64,000 nt of DNA from positions 5,663,559 to 5,727,558 of the forward strand of contig NZ_KE650771.1 of the NCBI RefSeq assembly GCF_000447295.1. The letters run 5' to 3'. The stretch's first letter is position 1; each line of letters opens with the position of its first letter. The position numbers and the translations under genes were made by a program. The stretch comes from Fischerella sp. PCC 9431. GTDB lineage: Bacteria; Cyanobacteriota; Cyanobacteriia; Cyanobacteriales; Nostocaceae. Below are positions 8,752-16,806 of the stretch, one piece after another. The notes below the pieces were generated by a model. The model ran no database searches and was not told the DNA's origin. It saw only the letters and a list, made by a program, of their open reading frames with translations.

Positions 8752-9297
8752 TTAGTAATAACCATAAAACAAATTTCCAGTAGCTTCTGGGTTCTCCCCA
8801 CAGAATTCTTTTATAAGCTGTAAATACTCTTGTTTGGAAATATAACCGTCACCGTTGGTATCGAGTTGTTGAAAAATTTCTTCGTACCCACTCGCATTAA
8901 AACCAAACGCCGTGAGCAACTGCTTGTATTCTTCTAAACCAATTTTCTTGTCACCATTGATGTCTATTACGTCAAACAAAGTCGCCATTGGCTGTTCCCA
9001 AGCTGCTACTGAAGAGTCACTATCTATAGCGAATTGCTTGCTGTAACTTTCAACGAATTCATCTAAAGAAACTTTGTTGTCTTTATCAAGATCGGCGTCA
9101 ATCCAGTACTGTTCCCACATTAACAGCAGCTGATTATGCAGATTTTCATAATCGGGTGAACCGGGTTCCCAACCACGTATCCGCGCCAAATTACTAGTAA
9201 TTTGATCAAAGTCTTCTCGCTCTACAAATCCGTTTTTATCGACATCTAAGCCTTGGAAAAGAACTGCCAATTTTTTCTTTAGTAGTTCAGATATCAT
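8752..9297 (-). CDS. Four EF-hand calcium-binding protein
   Basis: 181 aa, ATG start, no signal peptide. Four EF-hand loops are visible: DVDKNGFVERED (about residue 18), DADLDKDNKVSLDEF (about 67), DINGDKKIGLEEY (about 112) and DTNGDGYISKQEY (about 146). Each has acidic ligands at positions 1, 3, 5 and 12, so all four could bind Ca2+. The size and layout resemble the sarcoplasmic-calcium-binding/calerythrin group found in actinobacteria and cyanobacteria, which act as cytosolic Ca2+ buffers or sensors. Calcium signalling matters in heterocyst formation, but no link of this gene to that is shown. It is transcribed alone. Confidence 0.9.
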   Translation of the reverse strand: MISELLKKKLAVLFQGLDVDKNGFVEREDFDQITSNLARIRGWEPGSPDYENLHNQLLLMWEQYWIDADLDKDNKVSLDEFVESYSKQFAIDSDSSVAAWEQPMATLFDVIDINGDKKIGLEEYKQLLTAFGFNASGYEEIFQQLDTNGDGYISKQEYLQLIKEFCGENPEATGNLFYGYY

Positions 9298-9527
9298 GAG
9301 TTAGACACTCTTACAAATATTAACTATCAAATACCATAAACTAGGTAAAATTTCAAACCTTGTGAGGAGCGCTGACATATCCTTTATTTCATCAAATTCA
9401 TTCTTGATTAAGAGAACAGTGAGTTTTACTCTCTATATTTCTTAGCAACTCTTAATTAACTTCTCATTCTGATGTAAAAATCGCGACGGATAATCAAAAT
9501 AGCGATTCCAAACAGGTATGCAGTGAT

Positions 9528-11513
9528 ATGTGCATTGATTTTGGCAGGGAAATATGCGGTACTCTCGATTTAGCAGAGTCACGAGAATGGCTAGTAACTA
9601 ATGGTATCGGTGGATACGCCTCTGGTACAGTAGCAGGTTTGCTCAGTCGTCGCTACCACGGGTTGCTAATAGCAGCCCTCAAGCCACCTTTGGCTCGTAC
9701 TCTCATGTTAGCCAAGCTGGATGAAACAGCTTTGTATGGCGATCGCATTTACCCTTTGCACACAAGTCGTTGGGCTGATGAAATTGTCAGTCCTCAAGGT
9801 TATCAACATATAGAGCGTTTTTCTTTGGAAGGAACTATTCCCGTATGGCAGTTTGCTTGTGCAGATGCGTTATTAGAAAAGCGAGTTTGGATGCAACAAG
9901 GCGCTAATACCACCTATATACGTTATGTATTACGTCGTGCTTCTATGCCATTACAGCTAACACTCAAAGCATTAGTCAACTACCGGGATTATCATGGCAG
10001 TACGCAAAGCAACAACTGGCAAATGAGTGTTGAACCTGTTTCCCAAGGAATTTGTGTCACAGCCTATCCAACTGCTGTACCGCTTTATTTGCTGTGTGAT
10101 CATGCGAGTGCTATTCCTGCACATAATTGGTATTACGGTTTTGAATTGGCAGCAGAACGCTATCGAGGATTGAGTGACAAAGAAGATCATTTACACGCCG
10201 CTACTTTCCAAATTACTCTCAATCCTGGTGAAGCTTTGACCTTTGTTGCTAGCACAGACAAGCAACCAGATTTACATGGTGAAACAACCCTCAGACTTCG
10301 CCATGCTCAAGAACAAAAGTTAATCAATCTTTGGAAAATTAATCGTCCTTCCCACACCAAAGAAACTCCTGCTTGGGTAAACCATTTAGTTTTAGCTGCT
10401 GATCAATTTATTGTAGATCGTTCCTTGCCCGATGAAATGCACGGCAAAACGATTATCGCAGGCTATCACTGGTTTAGTGATTGGGGACGAGATACAATGA
10501 TTAGCTTACCAGGGCTAACCATCTCTACAGGTCGCCCCGAAATTGCCCGATATATTCTTCGCACTTTTGCTAACTATGTCAACCAGGGAATGCTTCCCAA
10601 TCGCTTCCCAGATGCAGGTGAAATACCAGAATACAACACTGTTGATGCGACTCTCTGGTATTTTGAAGCTCTACGGGCTTACTACAACGCCACAGAAGAT
10701 GATGACTTTTTAGAAGAAATGTTTCCCATCCTGGCAGATATCATCGATTGGCATTGTCGCGGCACTCGCTACAATATCCATTTAGATGCAGCAGACGGGC
10801 TGCTTTACGCTGGGGAAGCGGGAGTGCAGCTGACTTGGATGGATGCCAAAATCGGCGACTGGGTTGTGACGCCCCGGATTGGCAAACCGATTGAAGTCAA
10901 CGCCCTATGGTATAATGCATTACGCACAATGGCTAACTTTGCTCGCCACATTCGTAAACCCCATCAAGAGTATGACGCGATCGCCGAACGAGCCTTGGTC
11001 AGATTCTCACGCTTTTGGAATCAAGAAACAGGTTACTGCTACGATGTTCTCGATGGGCCTGATGGTGATGATTCTTCTCTACGTCCCAACCAAATTTTTG
11101 CAGTTTCTTTACCTGAAAGCCCCCTGAATCCTACTCAACAAAAAGGTGTTGTTGACGCTTGTGCAAGAATGTTGCTGACTTCTCACGGATTGCGATCGCT
11201 TGCAAGTGAACATTCTCAATATCAAGGACATTATGGCGGCGATCAACTGCAACGAGATAGTGCTTATCATCAGGGAACAGTGTGGGGATGGTTAATTGGC
11301 CCCTTTGTACAAGCACATCTGCGAGTTTACAAAGATCCTACCCAAGCACGGCAATTTCTTGAGCCAATGGCGAATCACTTACACGCCCACGGACTTGGTA
11401 GTCTAAGCGAAATCTTTGATGGCGATCCTCCCATGACACCAAGGGGTTGCATTGCTCAAGCTTGGACTGTAGCGGAAGTACTACGGGCTTGGTTAGCAAC
11501 AGAAGTGTCATAA
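9528..11513 (+). CDS. Amylo-alpha-1,6-glucosidase (glycogen debranching enzyme)
   Basis: 661 aa from an ATG. The N-terminal part (residues 1-230) is the GDE_N-like beta-sandwich: REWLVTNGIGGYASGTVAG and SRRYHGLLIAALKPP. The C-terminal (alpha/alpha)6 barrel of GH133 type carries HWFSDWGRDTMISLPGLTIS, NRFPDAGEIPEYNTVDATLW and LTWMDAKIGDWVVTPRIGKP. The second aspartate in the WGRD element and the D in the TWMDA element are candidate catalytic acids by family. It removes alpha-1,6 branches during glycogen breakdown in the cytoplasm. It is not next to other glycogen genes. It is complete and shows no frame damage. Confidence 0.92.
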   Translation: MCIDFGREICGTLDLAESREWLVTNGIGGYASGTVAGLLSRRYHGLLIAALKPPLARTLMLAKLDETALYGDRIYPLHTSRWADEIVSPQGYQHIERFSLEGTIPVWQFACADALLEKRVWMQQGANTTYIRYVLRRASMPLQLTLKALVNYRDYHGSTQSNNWQMSVEPVSQGICVTAYPTAVPLYLLCDHASAIPAHNWYYGFELAAERYRGLSDKEDHLHAATFQITLNPGEALTFVASTDKQPDLHGETTLRLRHAQEQKLINLWKINRPSHTKETPAWVNHLVLAADQFIVDRSLPDEMHGKTIIAGYHWFSDWGRDTMISLPGLTISTGRPEIARYILRTFANYVNQGMLPNRFPDAGEIPEYNTVDATLWYFEALRAYYNATEDDDFLEEMFPILADIIDWHCRGTRYNIHLDAADGLLYAGEAGVQLTWMDAKIGDWVVTPRIGKPIEVNALWYNALRTMANFARHIRKPHQEYDAIAERALVRFSRFWNQETGYCYDVLDGPDGDDSSLRPNQIFAVSLPESPLNPTQQKGVVDACARMLLTSHGLRSLASEHSQYQGHYGGDQLQRDSAYHQGTVWGWLIGPFVQAHLRVYKDPTQARQFLEPMANHLHAHGLGSLSEIFDGDPPMTPRGCIAQAWTVAEVLRAWLATEVS

Positions 11514-11596
11514 AGTCTACGTTATAACACTGTTATTCAAAGATAGGCTTAATTCCTCCGCATCTAATTTTTTCAAGGTCTTTAGCTCAAAGAGTG

Positions 11597-11995
11597 TCAA
11601 TCCATTGCACCTTGATTCATGTGACATTGATTACACAAGCCAAAAAACTCTAAGGTATGGTAAAAAATTTTAAAATTATGGGTGACTTGCAATTGTGCTT
11701 CTAGTTCATGGGCTGGACACTGATTAATTGGAATTGAAGTACCACATTGCAAACAGGTGAGATGATGCTTATCTTGCTGCACTAAGCTATAAAGGGCTTC
11801 ACCATTAGCCAATGTCCGCACTTGCACCATACCTTCAAGTTTTAAAGCTTCTAAAGAGCGGTAAACTGTTGCCAGACCCATACTTTGATCGCGGTTACGC
11901 AATTCCACATAAATCTCTTGGGCGGAAATGCCTTGTTTGATGGTTTTGAGAAGATTTAGAATCCGCTCTTGGCTACGGGTGCGTACGGCTTTCAT
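11597..11995 (-). CDS. zur: Fur-family regulator, probably Zur (FurB)
   Basis: 132 aa if read from the ATG at 11995 (MKAVRTRSQERILNLLKTIK); a longer reading from a TTG at 12028 adds 11 unconserved residues. The order is winged helix-turn-helix (GISAQEIYVELRNRDQSMGL, ATVYRSLEALKLEGMV) and dimerisation/metal domain. The structural zinc site is two CxxC pairs, LTCLQCG and GLCNQCH, and the HHLTC element is present. From memory, the sequence resembles cyanobacterial FurB/Zur rather than the iron Fur FurA, which contains HHDH-type elements. Zur represses zinc uptake genes. It is divergent from purS, with no functional link. The Zur assignment is likely but not certain. Confidence 0.78.
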   Translation of the reverse strand: MKAVRTRSQERILNLLKTIKQGISAQEIYVELRNRDQSMGLATVYRSLEALKLEGMVQVRTLANGEALYSLVQQDKHHLTCLQCGTSIPINQCPAHELEAQLQVTHNFKIFYHTLEFFGLCNQCHMNQGAMD

Positions 11996-12138
11996 AGACA
12001 ATATCTTGAAAATAGGGGCAAGGGTCAAGCTATATATTGGCTGACTTATAGCTTAACGCCAATGATTTGTCATCTTCATTGTCGCTGAACTGCAACATAA
12101 AGATATAGTATGAGCGTAGCAGCATTCAGCAAAAGTCA

Positions 12139-12417
12139 GTGCAAAGGAAGTATCGAGCCAAAATTGTTGTCACACTCCGTCCTTCAGTTTTAGACCCTGC
12201 TGGCGTAGCAGTGCAATCTGGGCTGAAGCAAATGGGATACAATAACGTAGAACAAGTGCGGATAGGTAAGTATATAGAACTTACCTTGATCTCACCAGAC
12301 GAAAGTTCTGCACGTCAAAATCTGAATCAGATCTGTGATCAGATGTTAGCAAATCCAGTGATTGAAAATTATCGGTTTGATTTAATTGAAGTGGAATCAC
12401 AGACGGGAGTGATATAG
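12139..12417 (+). CDS. purS: Phosphoribosylformylglycinamidine synthase subunit PurS
   Basis: 92 aa from a GTG (12139); the first conserved residues (YRAKIVVTLRPSVLDPAGVA) follow directly. PurS is the small bridging subunit that joins the synthetase PurL and the glutaminase PurQ in the four-subunit-type FGAM synthase of de novo purine synthesis. The length and the whole-domain match (LKQMGYNNVEQVRIGKYIEL) are typical. purQ follows on the same strand, but a 265-bp repeat-rich spacer lies between them, which is unusual for a pair that is normally tightly spaced. Confidence 0.93.
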   Translation: MQRKYRAKIVVTLRPSVLDPAGVAVQSGLKQMGYNNVEQVRIGKYIELTLISPDESSARQNLNQICDQMLANPVIENYRFDLIEVESQTGVI

Positions 12418-12419
12418 GG

Positions 12420-12662
12420 AATAGGGGATTGGGGATTAGGGATCGGGGATCGGGGATCGGGGACAAGGAAGCAGGGTGCAGGAAGCAGGGAGCAGGGAGA
12501 ATACCCCCATACCCAATACCCAATACCCAATACCCAATACCCGATCCCCAATGCTCCATGCCCATGCCCAATGCCCCATGCCCCTGCCCCATGCCCCTGC
12601 CCGATCCCCGATCCCCGATCCCCAATCCCCAATCCCCGATCCCCGATCCCCGATCCCATTGA
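12420..12662. repeat. Large short-tandem-repeat block between purS and purQ
   Basis: The left arm (about 12424-12463) has GGGGATT and repeated GGGGATC units. A centre follows with four ACCCAAT-type heptamers (about 12515-12541) and CCATGCCC/CCCTGCCC units. The right arm (about 12600-12655) is CCCCGATC and CCCCAATC units, complementary to the left. The block can fold as a hairpin of about 230 nt. ORFs read through it in four frames are repeat translations, not genes. Confidence 0.88.
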
Positions 12663-12682
12663 CCAATGACAAATGACTAATT

Positions 12683-13363
12683 ATGAAATTTGGTGTTGTT
12701 GTTTTTCCAGGCTCTAATTGCGATCGCGATGTTGCTTACGTTACCAGGGACATCTTAGGACAACCAACTCGCATGGTTTGGCATCAAGATACGGATATCG
12801 CTGATTTAGACGTGATTATTATCCCTGGTGGATTTAGTTATGGTGATTATTTGCGTTGCGGTGCGATCGCTCGTTTCTCACCCGTAATGCAGCAAGTCAT
12901 CGAACACGCACAACAAGGTAAATTTGTCTTGGGTATTTGCAATGGTTTTCAGGTATTAACCGAATCAGGGCTATTACCAGGAGTACTAACGAGAAATCGG
13001 GATTTGCATTTTATTTGCGATCGCTTTCCCTTAAAAGTCGTACGCAATGATTTAGCTTGGACACAAGCTTATTCTAGTGGTGAAGTTATCACTTTACCCA
13101 TTGCCCACGGGGAAGGACGATTTTATGCAGATAAGAAGACCCTAGTAAAACTTGAAGATAACAATCAAATAGTCTTCCGCTACCAAGGTGATAATCCTAA
13201 CGGCTCGCTCAAAAATATTGCCGGTATTTGCAATACTACAGGTAATGTCTTAGGGATGATGCCACACCCAGAGAGAGCCGCAGATCCCGCCCTTGGTGGT
13301 ACAGATGGATTAAAGTTGTTTGCTGGTTTATTGGAGAAAGCAGTGGTGGCAGCAGGAGTTTAG
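12683..13363 (+). CDS. purQ: Phosphoribosylformylglycinamidine synthase subunit PurQ
   Basis: 226 aa from an ATG. It is a class I glutamine amidotransferase that supplies ammonia to PurL. The catalytic cysteine is C86 in [15 protein letters not shown], and the His/Glu pair is in [10 protein letters not shown] near the C-terminus. The N-terminus [15 protein letters not shown] is typical of the family. It forms the PurSQL complex with the upstream purS product. No purL is present in the window. Because the repeat block separates it from purS, it may need its own promoter or read-through past the hairpin. Confidence 0.95.
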   Translation: MKFGVVVFPGSNCDRDVAYVTRDILGQPTRMVWHQDTDIADLDVIIIPGGFSYGDYLRCGAIARFSPVMQQVIEHAQQGKFVLGICNGFQVLTESGLLPGVLTRNRDLHFICDRFPLKVVRNDLAWTQAYSSGEVITLPIAHGEGRFYADKKTLVKLEDNNQIVFRYQGDNPNGSLKNIAGICNTTGNVLGMMPHPERAADPALGGTDGLKLFAGLLEKAVVAAGV

Positions 13364-13459
13364 TACATTAGTACGAATTTAAGTCTGTGGATAGGGTATT
13401 CCTCGTGTTTGCGAGTCTAAGCTGAGATGTATTCAGTGATGCAAACCGAGGAATTTATT

Positions 13460-13663
13460 ATGTCAGGTGGACACGCTAGCCATAAAGGCACTTCTGCTAA
13501 ACCCAACGTCAACGCCAATGGACTCACTAATGCTGCTGACGATGCTACGGAAAATCCGCAAGAAGTCGTAGGAAATCGTACTGACTCTTCGAGTAGAACG
13601 GATGAAGCAACGGTAAATCCTGCTGCTATTGAGCGTCCGCAAGCATCGGATGAGCAAGAGTAG
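13460..13663 (+). CDS. Small hydrophilic protein of unknown function
   Basis: 67 aa from the ATG at 13460, favoured over an upstream start at 13427 because CGAGGAA lies about 7 nt before it. The product is MSGGHASHKGTSAKPNVNAN and onward: rich in Ala, Asn, Ser, Thr, Glu and Asp, with no hydrophobic stretch, and so probably disordered. Two related segments stand out, DDATENPQEV and DEATVNPAAI. I do not recognise a family. A perfect hairpin terminator follows 25 bp downstream, which supports a real transcription unit. It could be a stress-related intrinsically disordered protein. Confidence 0.55.
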   Translation: MSGGHASHKGTSAKPNVNANGLTNAADDATENPQEVVGNRTDSSSRTDEATVNPAAIERPQASDEQE

Positions 13664-13688
13664 GGTTTGGCAAATTTTTTATGTAGGG

Positions 13689-13708
13689 GCGCACAGCTAG
13701 CTGTGCGC
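13689..13708 (+). terminator. Rho-independent terminator after the small hydrophilic gene
   Basis: GCGCACAGCT (13689-13698) followed directly by AGCTGTGCGC (13699-13708) is a perfect palindrome, then TTTT. It lies 25 nt past the stop of the small gene at 13460. Confidence 0.7.
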
Positions 13709-13749
13709 TTTTACACAACAGTTATTCTCAAAAAAATATTAAGATTCAA

Positions 13750-14145
13750 CTATTTTTTACAAATAGGTGCAGCCTTTCCCAAGTAAATTGTTTTGTCACC
13801 TGGACGAATAATAATCCAGTTTAGCTGTTTTAGACGAGTTGTAAGATTAGATATTGTTACACCTAAATCCTTTTGCATTGCATAAAGGTGAGACCATTTC
13901 GTCAAATCACGTTCTGCTACCATTTGTTCGAGAATATAACGAGGCATTAGCAAATAACTAGCAAAACTTTGAGCCTGTCGTTCCATCTTTTGTAGTTGAC
14001 CAGTAACAGCACGGCACAAAAAAGGCTGCATATCTATTTCATTACCCTGTTTTATCCTTTCTTCAAACTTGCCGGCAGTCTTCTGATCAATGTGTAGTTC
14101 CCAGCATCGGTGAGAGGTTAAGATATAGTACCTTTTGTCAATCAG
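13750..14145 (-). pseudogene. ImmA/IrrE-type metallopeptidase remnant
   Basis: The C-terminal part resembles ImmA/IrrE proteins: QPFLCRAVTGQLQKMERQAQ followed by SFASYLLMPRYILEQMV. The frame stays open upstream of the first ATG (14031) to 14145 and reads DKRYYILTSHRCWELHID. This lines up with the family's helix RYxLAHExGHWxLHID, but the zinc motif HExxH has become SHRC and is one residue short. A stop precedes it and there is no start codon, so the helix-turn-helix N-terminus is gone. I read it as a decayed anti-repressor-type gene beside an IS element. A shorter working protein from 14031 is possible but would lack catalysis. Confidence 0.6.
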
Positions 14146-14173
14146 TCAAAATACTCAAAATATTTCCAATAAT

Positions 14174-14247
14174 AATGATAATCGTGTTGAGGGTAGGGGG
14201 AGGAGGTGAGCGACGCTCACCTCCTCCCCCTATATTTGATTATCATT
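14174..14247. repeat. Nested hairpin: 19-bp perfect stem inside a 10-bp outer inverted repeat
   Basis: The inner stem 14194-14212 (TAGGGGGAGGAGGTGAGCG) pairs perfectly with 14214-14232 around a single A. The outer arms AATGATAATC (14174-14183) and GATTATCATT (14238-14247) are also perfect. It lies immediately left of the IS4-type element, between the peptidase remnant and the transposase. It could be a MITE-like insertion or a terminator. The outer arms also resemble half of a Zur-type box, which is speculative. Confidence 0.75.
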
Positions 14248-14250
14248 CTT

Positions 14251-15788
14251 TTTAAGATGTTTAACTGCTTTTATAGGAGATGAAAAAGTATTGTAACGAC
14301 GTAAAAAGTGGGCAGCATTGTTAGGTAAATTCAATTATCAAACGAGTTAATGAAAAGTTTGGTTTACCGCCATGCCCAAGCGACCAAAACAAAACTCTGA
14401 CCACGCACATAAACATAATACTCCTACTATAGATAATGAGGCGATTTCTCAGCAAAAAGACACGCTTTATTAACTCCAGCTATTTTTGCTCAACAAAAAT
14501 ATTATAAGCAATTAGGACTACGAGATAGAGTTCTCAATTTATCATTGATGGTGGCGGCAGTATTAACATTATTGTGGCGACAAGTACCTGGTGTTCAAGA
14601 GTTAAATCGTCTCTTAGCAAGAGAAGGTTTATTATGGTGTCATGCCACAAAAGTTGCTCAACAATCACTATCAGAAAGATTTTTAGTTTTTCCTGCTGAA
14701 TTATTTGAGCGTGTATTGAAAGATTTGTTGCCTCGATTACAACTTAATTGGCAACAACGGCTCAGGCGACCACTACCAGATAGTGTTAAGTTTGCACTCA
14801 ATAATTTTGAACGTATTTGGATTGCTGACGGGTCAACTCTAGAAGCCTTGTTTCGTAAGTTAAAAAGCCTGGAAGACCTCAAAGCAGGGCAACTAGCGGG
14901 GAAGATTTGTACAGTTATTGATTTGGTTAATCGTTTGCCTATTGAAGTTTGGTTTCACACCAACCCCGCCGCATCAGAGACAAATTTTGAAGCTCCATTA
15001 CTAAATTTACTGCCTGCTAAAACTCTGATTTTACTTGATAGAGGTTTTTATCATTTCCAATTTTTGCAACAACTCATTAACCAAGAAGCCCATTTTATTA
15101 CACGTTTAAAAGCCAAAGCATCTATTAAATACTTAAAAATTTTCAGCTATGATCATTCCATTAAAGACCGATTAATTCAACTAGGTACTGTTCGTCGCGG
15201 TGCACCAGTTCTAACTTTACGTTTGATTGAAATCAAGGTTGGTAAAACTAGTTATTCTTACATTACTTCTGTTCTCGACCCTGTGATATTACCTCCCTAT
15301 GTCGTGGCAGATTTATATCGAAGAAGATGGAGAATTGAAGAGGCTTTTTACACGGTTAAACGTTTATTAGGTTTATCTTATTTGTGGACTGGTTCTATTA
15401 ATGGTGTCAAGTTACAGGTATGGGCTACTTGGTTATTTTATGCTGTTTTAATTGACTTAGCAGACGCTGTTGCTGATGAATTGTCTCTACCATTTGACCG
15501 CATTTATGCGCGAGATGATCTTTCGTGGTTTGTTAAAGTTCCTGATAAAGTTGGTTTGGCTCGTCCTATACGTTTGACTGTTCATGAGAAAGGGCATCAA
15601 GTATCAATTGAAAGTGTTCTAGACACAACTCTCAAACTGACGCTTTTGCATCATGGAGCTTTGAAAGAACCCCGTTTACCTATGCCACTCTATGGATCTG
15701 ACCGCATGGCTTATTTGCGGTTACAAGGTATTCGTCCTAGTGCGCTTGATGGCGATCGCCAGTTTTGGTTATAGTTAAATATCTTTAA
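14251..15788 (+). mobile_element. IS4-family insertion sequence (about 1.54 kb)
   Basis: A transposase gene is flanked by candidate terminal inverted repeats. The left end, 14251-14266, is TTTAAGATGTTTAACT. The reverse complement of the right end, 15773-15788, is TTAAAGATATTTAACT. They match at 14 of 16 positions. I found no convincing target-site duplication. The right end stops 2 bp before the stop codon of the Uma2 gene. The boundaries are therefore tentative, while the transposase family is clear. Confidence 0.55.
14372..15774 (+). pseudogene. IS4-family transposase with N-terminal frameshift
   Basis: An ATG at 14372 opens MPKRPKQNSDHAHKHNTPTI and onward but meets TAA at 14471-14473. In the -1 frame the sequence continues ALLTPAIFAQQKYYKQLGLR and runs without a stop to 15774; its first in-frame ATG is at 14545. 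The main part has the DDE catalytic residues, with D in WIADGSTL and LLDRGFYH, and E within the YREK signature (YRRRWRIEEAFYTVKRLLG). The frame change falls at or after the A5 run at 14454-14458. The zero-frame codons there are CAA AAA GAC, not the canonical A-AAA-AAG register, so a mutation is more likely than programmed frameshifting. A product from 14545 would lack about 55 residues. Confidence 0.7.
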
Positions 15789-15790
15789 CG

Positions 15791-16492
15791 CTAAATTGTA
15801 TCTGGATCGATATTTAACTCTCGCAATTTAGCAGCTAATCTTTCTGCTCTACTTAGGGCTAATTCTTTCTGTTGACGTTCCGACTCAGCTTCTTCTTCAG
15901 GTGTTGGAATTAACTGTCCTTCAGGGGTAAAAAAACGTAATAAACCTTGATAAATACCTAAATATAAACCTAGCTGCTGACTCCATAAATGCCCTTGATT
16001 ATTTGCTTCTAAGGGTTGATAACTGCCGTCTACTAAATGAAAACCAGCGAATTCTAATGTGTATGGATCGAACCAAAAATAATCGGGTGTGCGGAAGGTA
16101 TTTTGGTAAAGTTTTTTCTTGAATTCTTTATCAATATTAGCTGTGGATTCAGAGAGAATTTCCAGAATTACATTTGGATATTTGCCATCCTCTTCCCAAA
16201 CTACCCAACTTTTACGAGGTTTGCGTTCCGTGTCTAGCACAACAAAAAAATCTGGTCCCCGGAAGTCTTCTGATTTACTTTTATTAAAGCTGTAGTAAAT
16301 AGTCAGATTGCCAGCAGCATAAAAATCTGTTCTGTCTCGCCACAACCATTCCAGGCATTTGAAAAGTAGGATTATTTGCCGCAGATGCAGTTCAGTTTCC
16401 AAAGGAGGCTCATCGCTGTATAAATCACTTGGGGGAAGGATAACATCTTCTGGGATGCCTTGGGGAGAGTCTAATTCTTTGGCGAGGGACAT
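15791..16492 (-). CDS. Uma2-family (DUF820) putative endonuclease
   Basis: 233 aa from an ATG. It is a Uma2/DUF820 protein, a PD-(D/E)XK-like fold hugely expanded in cyanobacteria. The core reads GPDFFVVLD (the D), VWEEDGKYPNVILEILSEST (the E) and KLYQNTFRTPDYFWFDP. The C-terminal 40 residues form a charged helix (EEEAESERQQKELALSRAER) ending LRELNIDPDTI, the usual family tail, so the gene is complete despite the IS element directly next to its stop. Nuclease activity is predicted for the family; the biological role is unknown, and many members spread with mobile elements. Confidence 0.88.
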   Translation of the reverse strand: MSLAKELDSPQGIPEDVILPPSDLYSDEPPLETELHLRQIILLFKCLEWLWRDRTDFYAAGNLTIYYSFNKSKSEDFRGPDFFVVLDTERKPRKSWVVWEEDGKYPNVILEILSESTANIDKEFKKKLYQNTFRTPDYFWFDPYTLEFAGFHLVDGSYQPLEANNQGHLWSQQLGLYLGIYQGLLRFFTPEGQLIPTPEEEAESERQQKELALSRAERLAAKLRELNIDPDTI

Positions 16493-16806
16493 GGCTTGGA
16501 CATCAGGTATTTATGGGTTTATTTTAACGTTGTCAGTGGAACGATCGCATTTGCTGCTCTGTTAGGTTGGAAAACCGCATTCCGCATCCGGTAACATCAC
16601 AATCGGTAAGAGTTTTGACATAAAAACAGTATTGTAAAATAGGAAAAGTAGGATTCGGAGGACCAGTTCACTGGTCAAATACGCTTATCGAGACTATTTT
16701 CGGTAATCTTCAAGGTTTAAAATCCAGCCAGCTAAAGCAACTACAGCGGCTGTATCACCAACGCATTCCGGGCGATCGCATCACTACGCCGGAGTTTGCC
16801 CAGCGT

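Noticed and set aside
12281-12676. Several overlapping ORFs of 66-114 codons on both strands across the purS-purQ spacer
   Set aside because: They are translations of short tandem repeats (GIGDRGSG, PIPNTQYPIP) read in multiple frames, with no start site or conservation.
14174-14247. Zur operator for the Fur-family gene at 11597-11995
   Set aside because: The outer arms are similar to Zur boxes, but they lie over 2 kb away from that gene and flank an IS; kept only as a hairpin.
14545-15774. Intact transposase starting at the ATG at 14545
   Set aside because: The upstream -1 frame continues with conserved-looking sequence (ALLTPAIFAQQKYYKQLGLR) joined to an N-terminal frame, which argues for a frameshifted gene instead.
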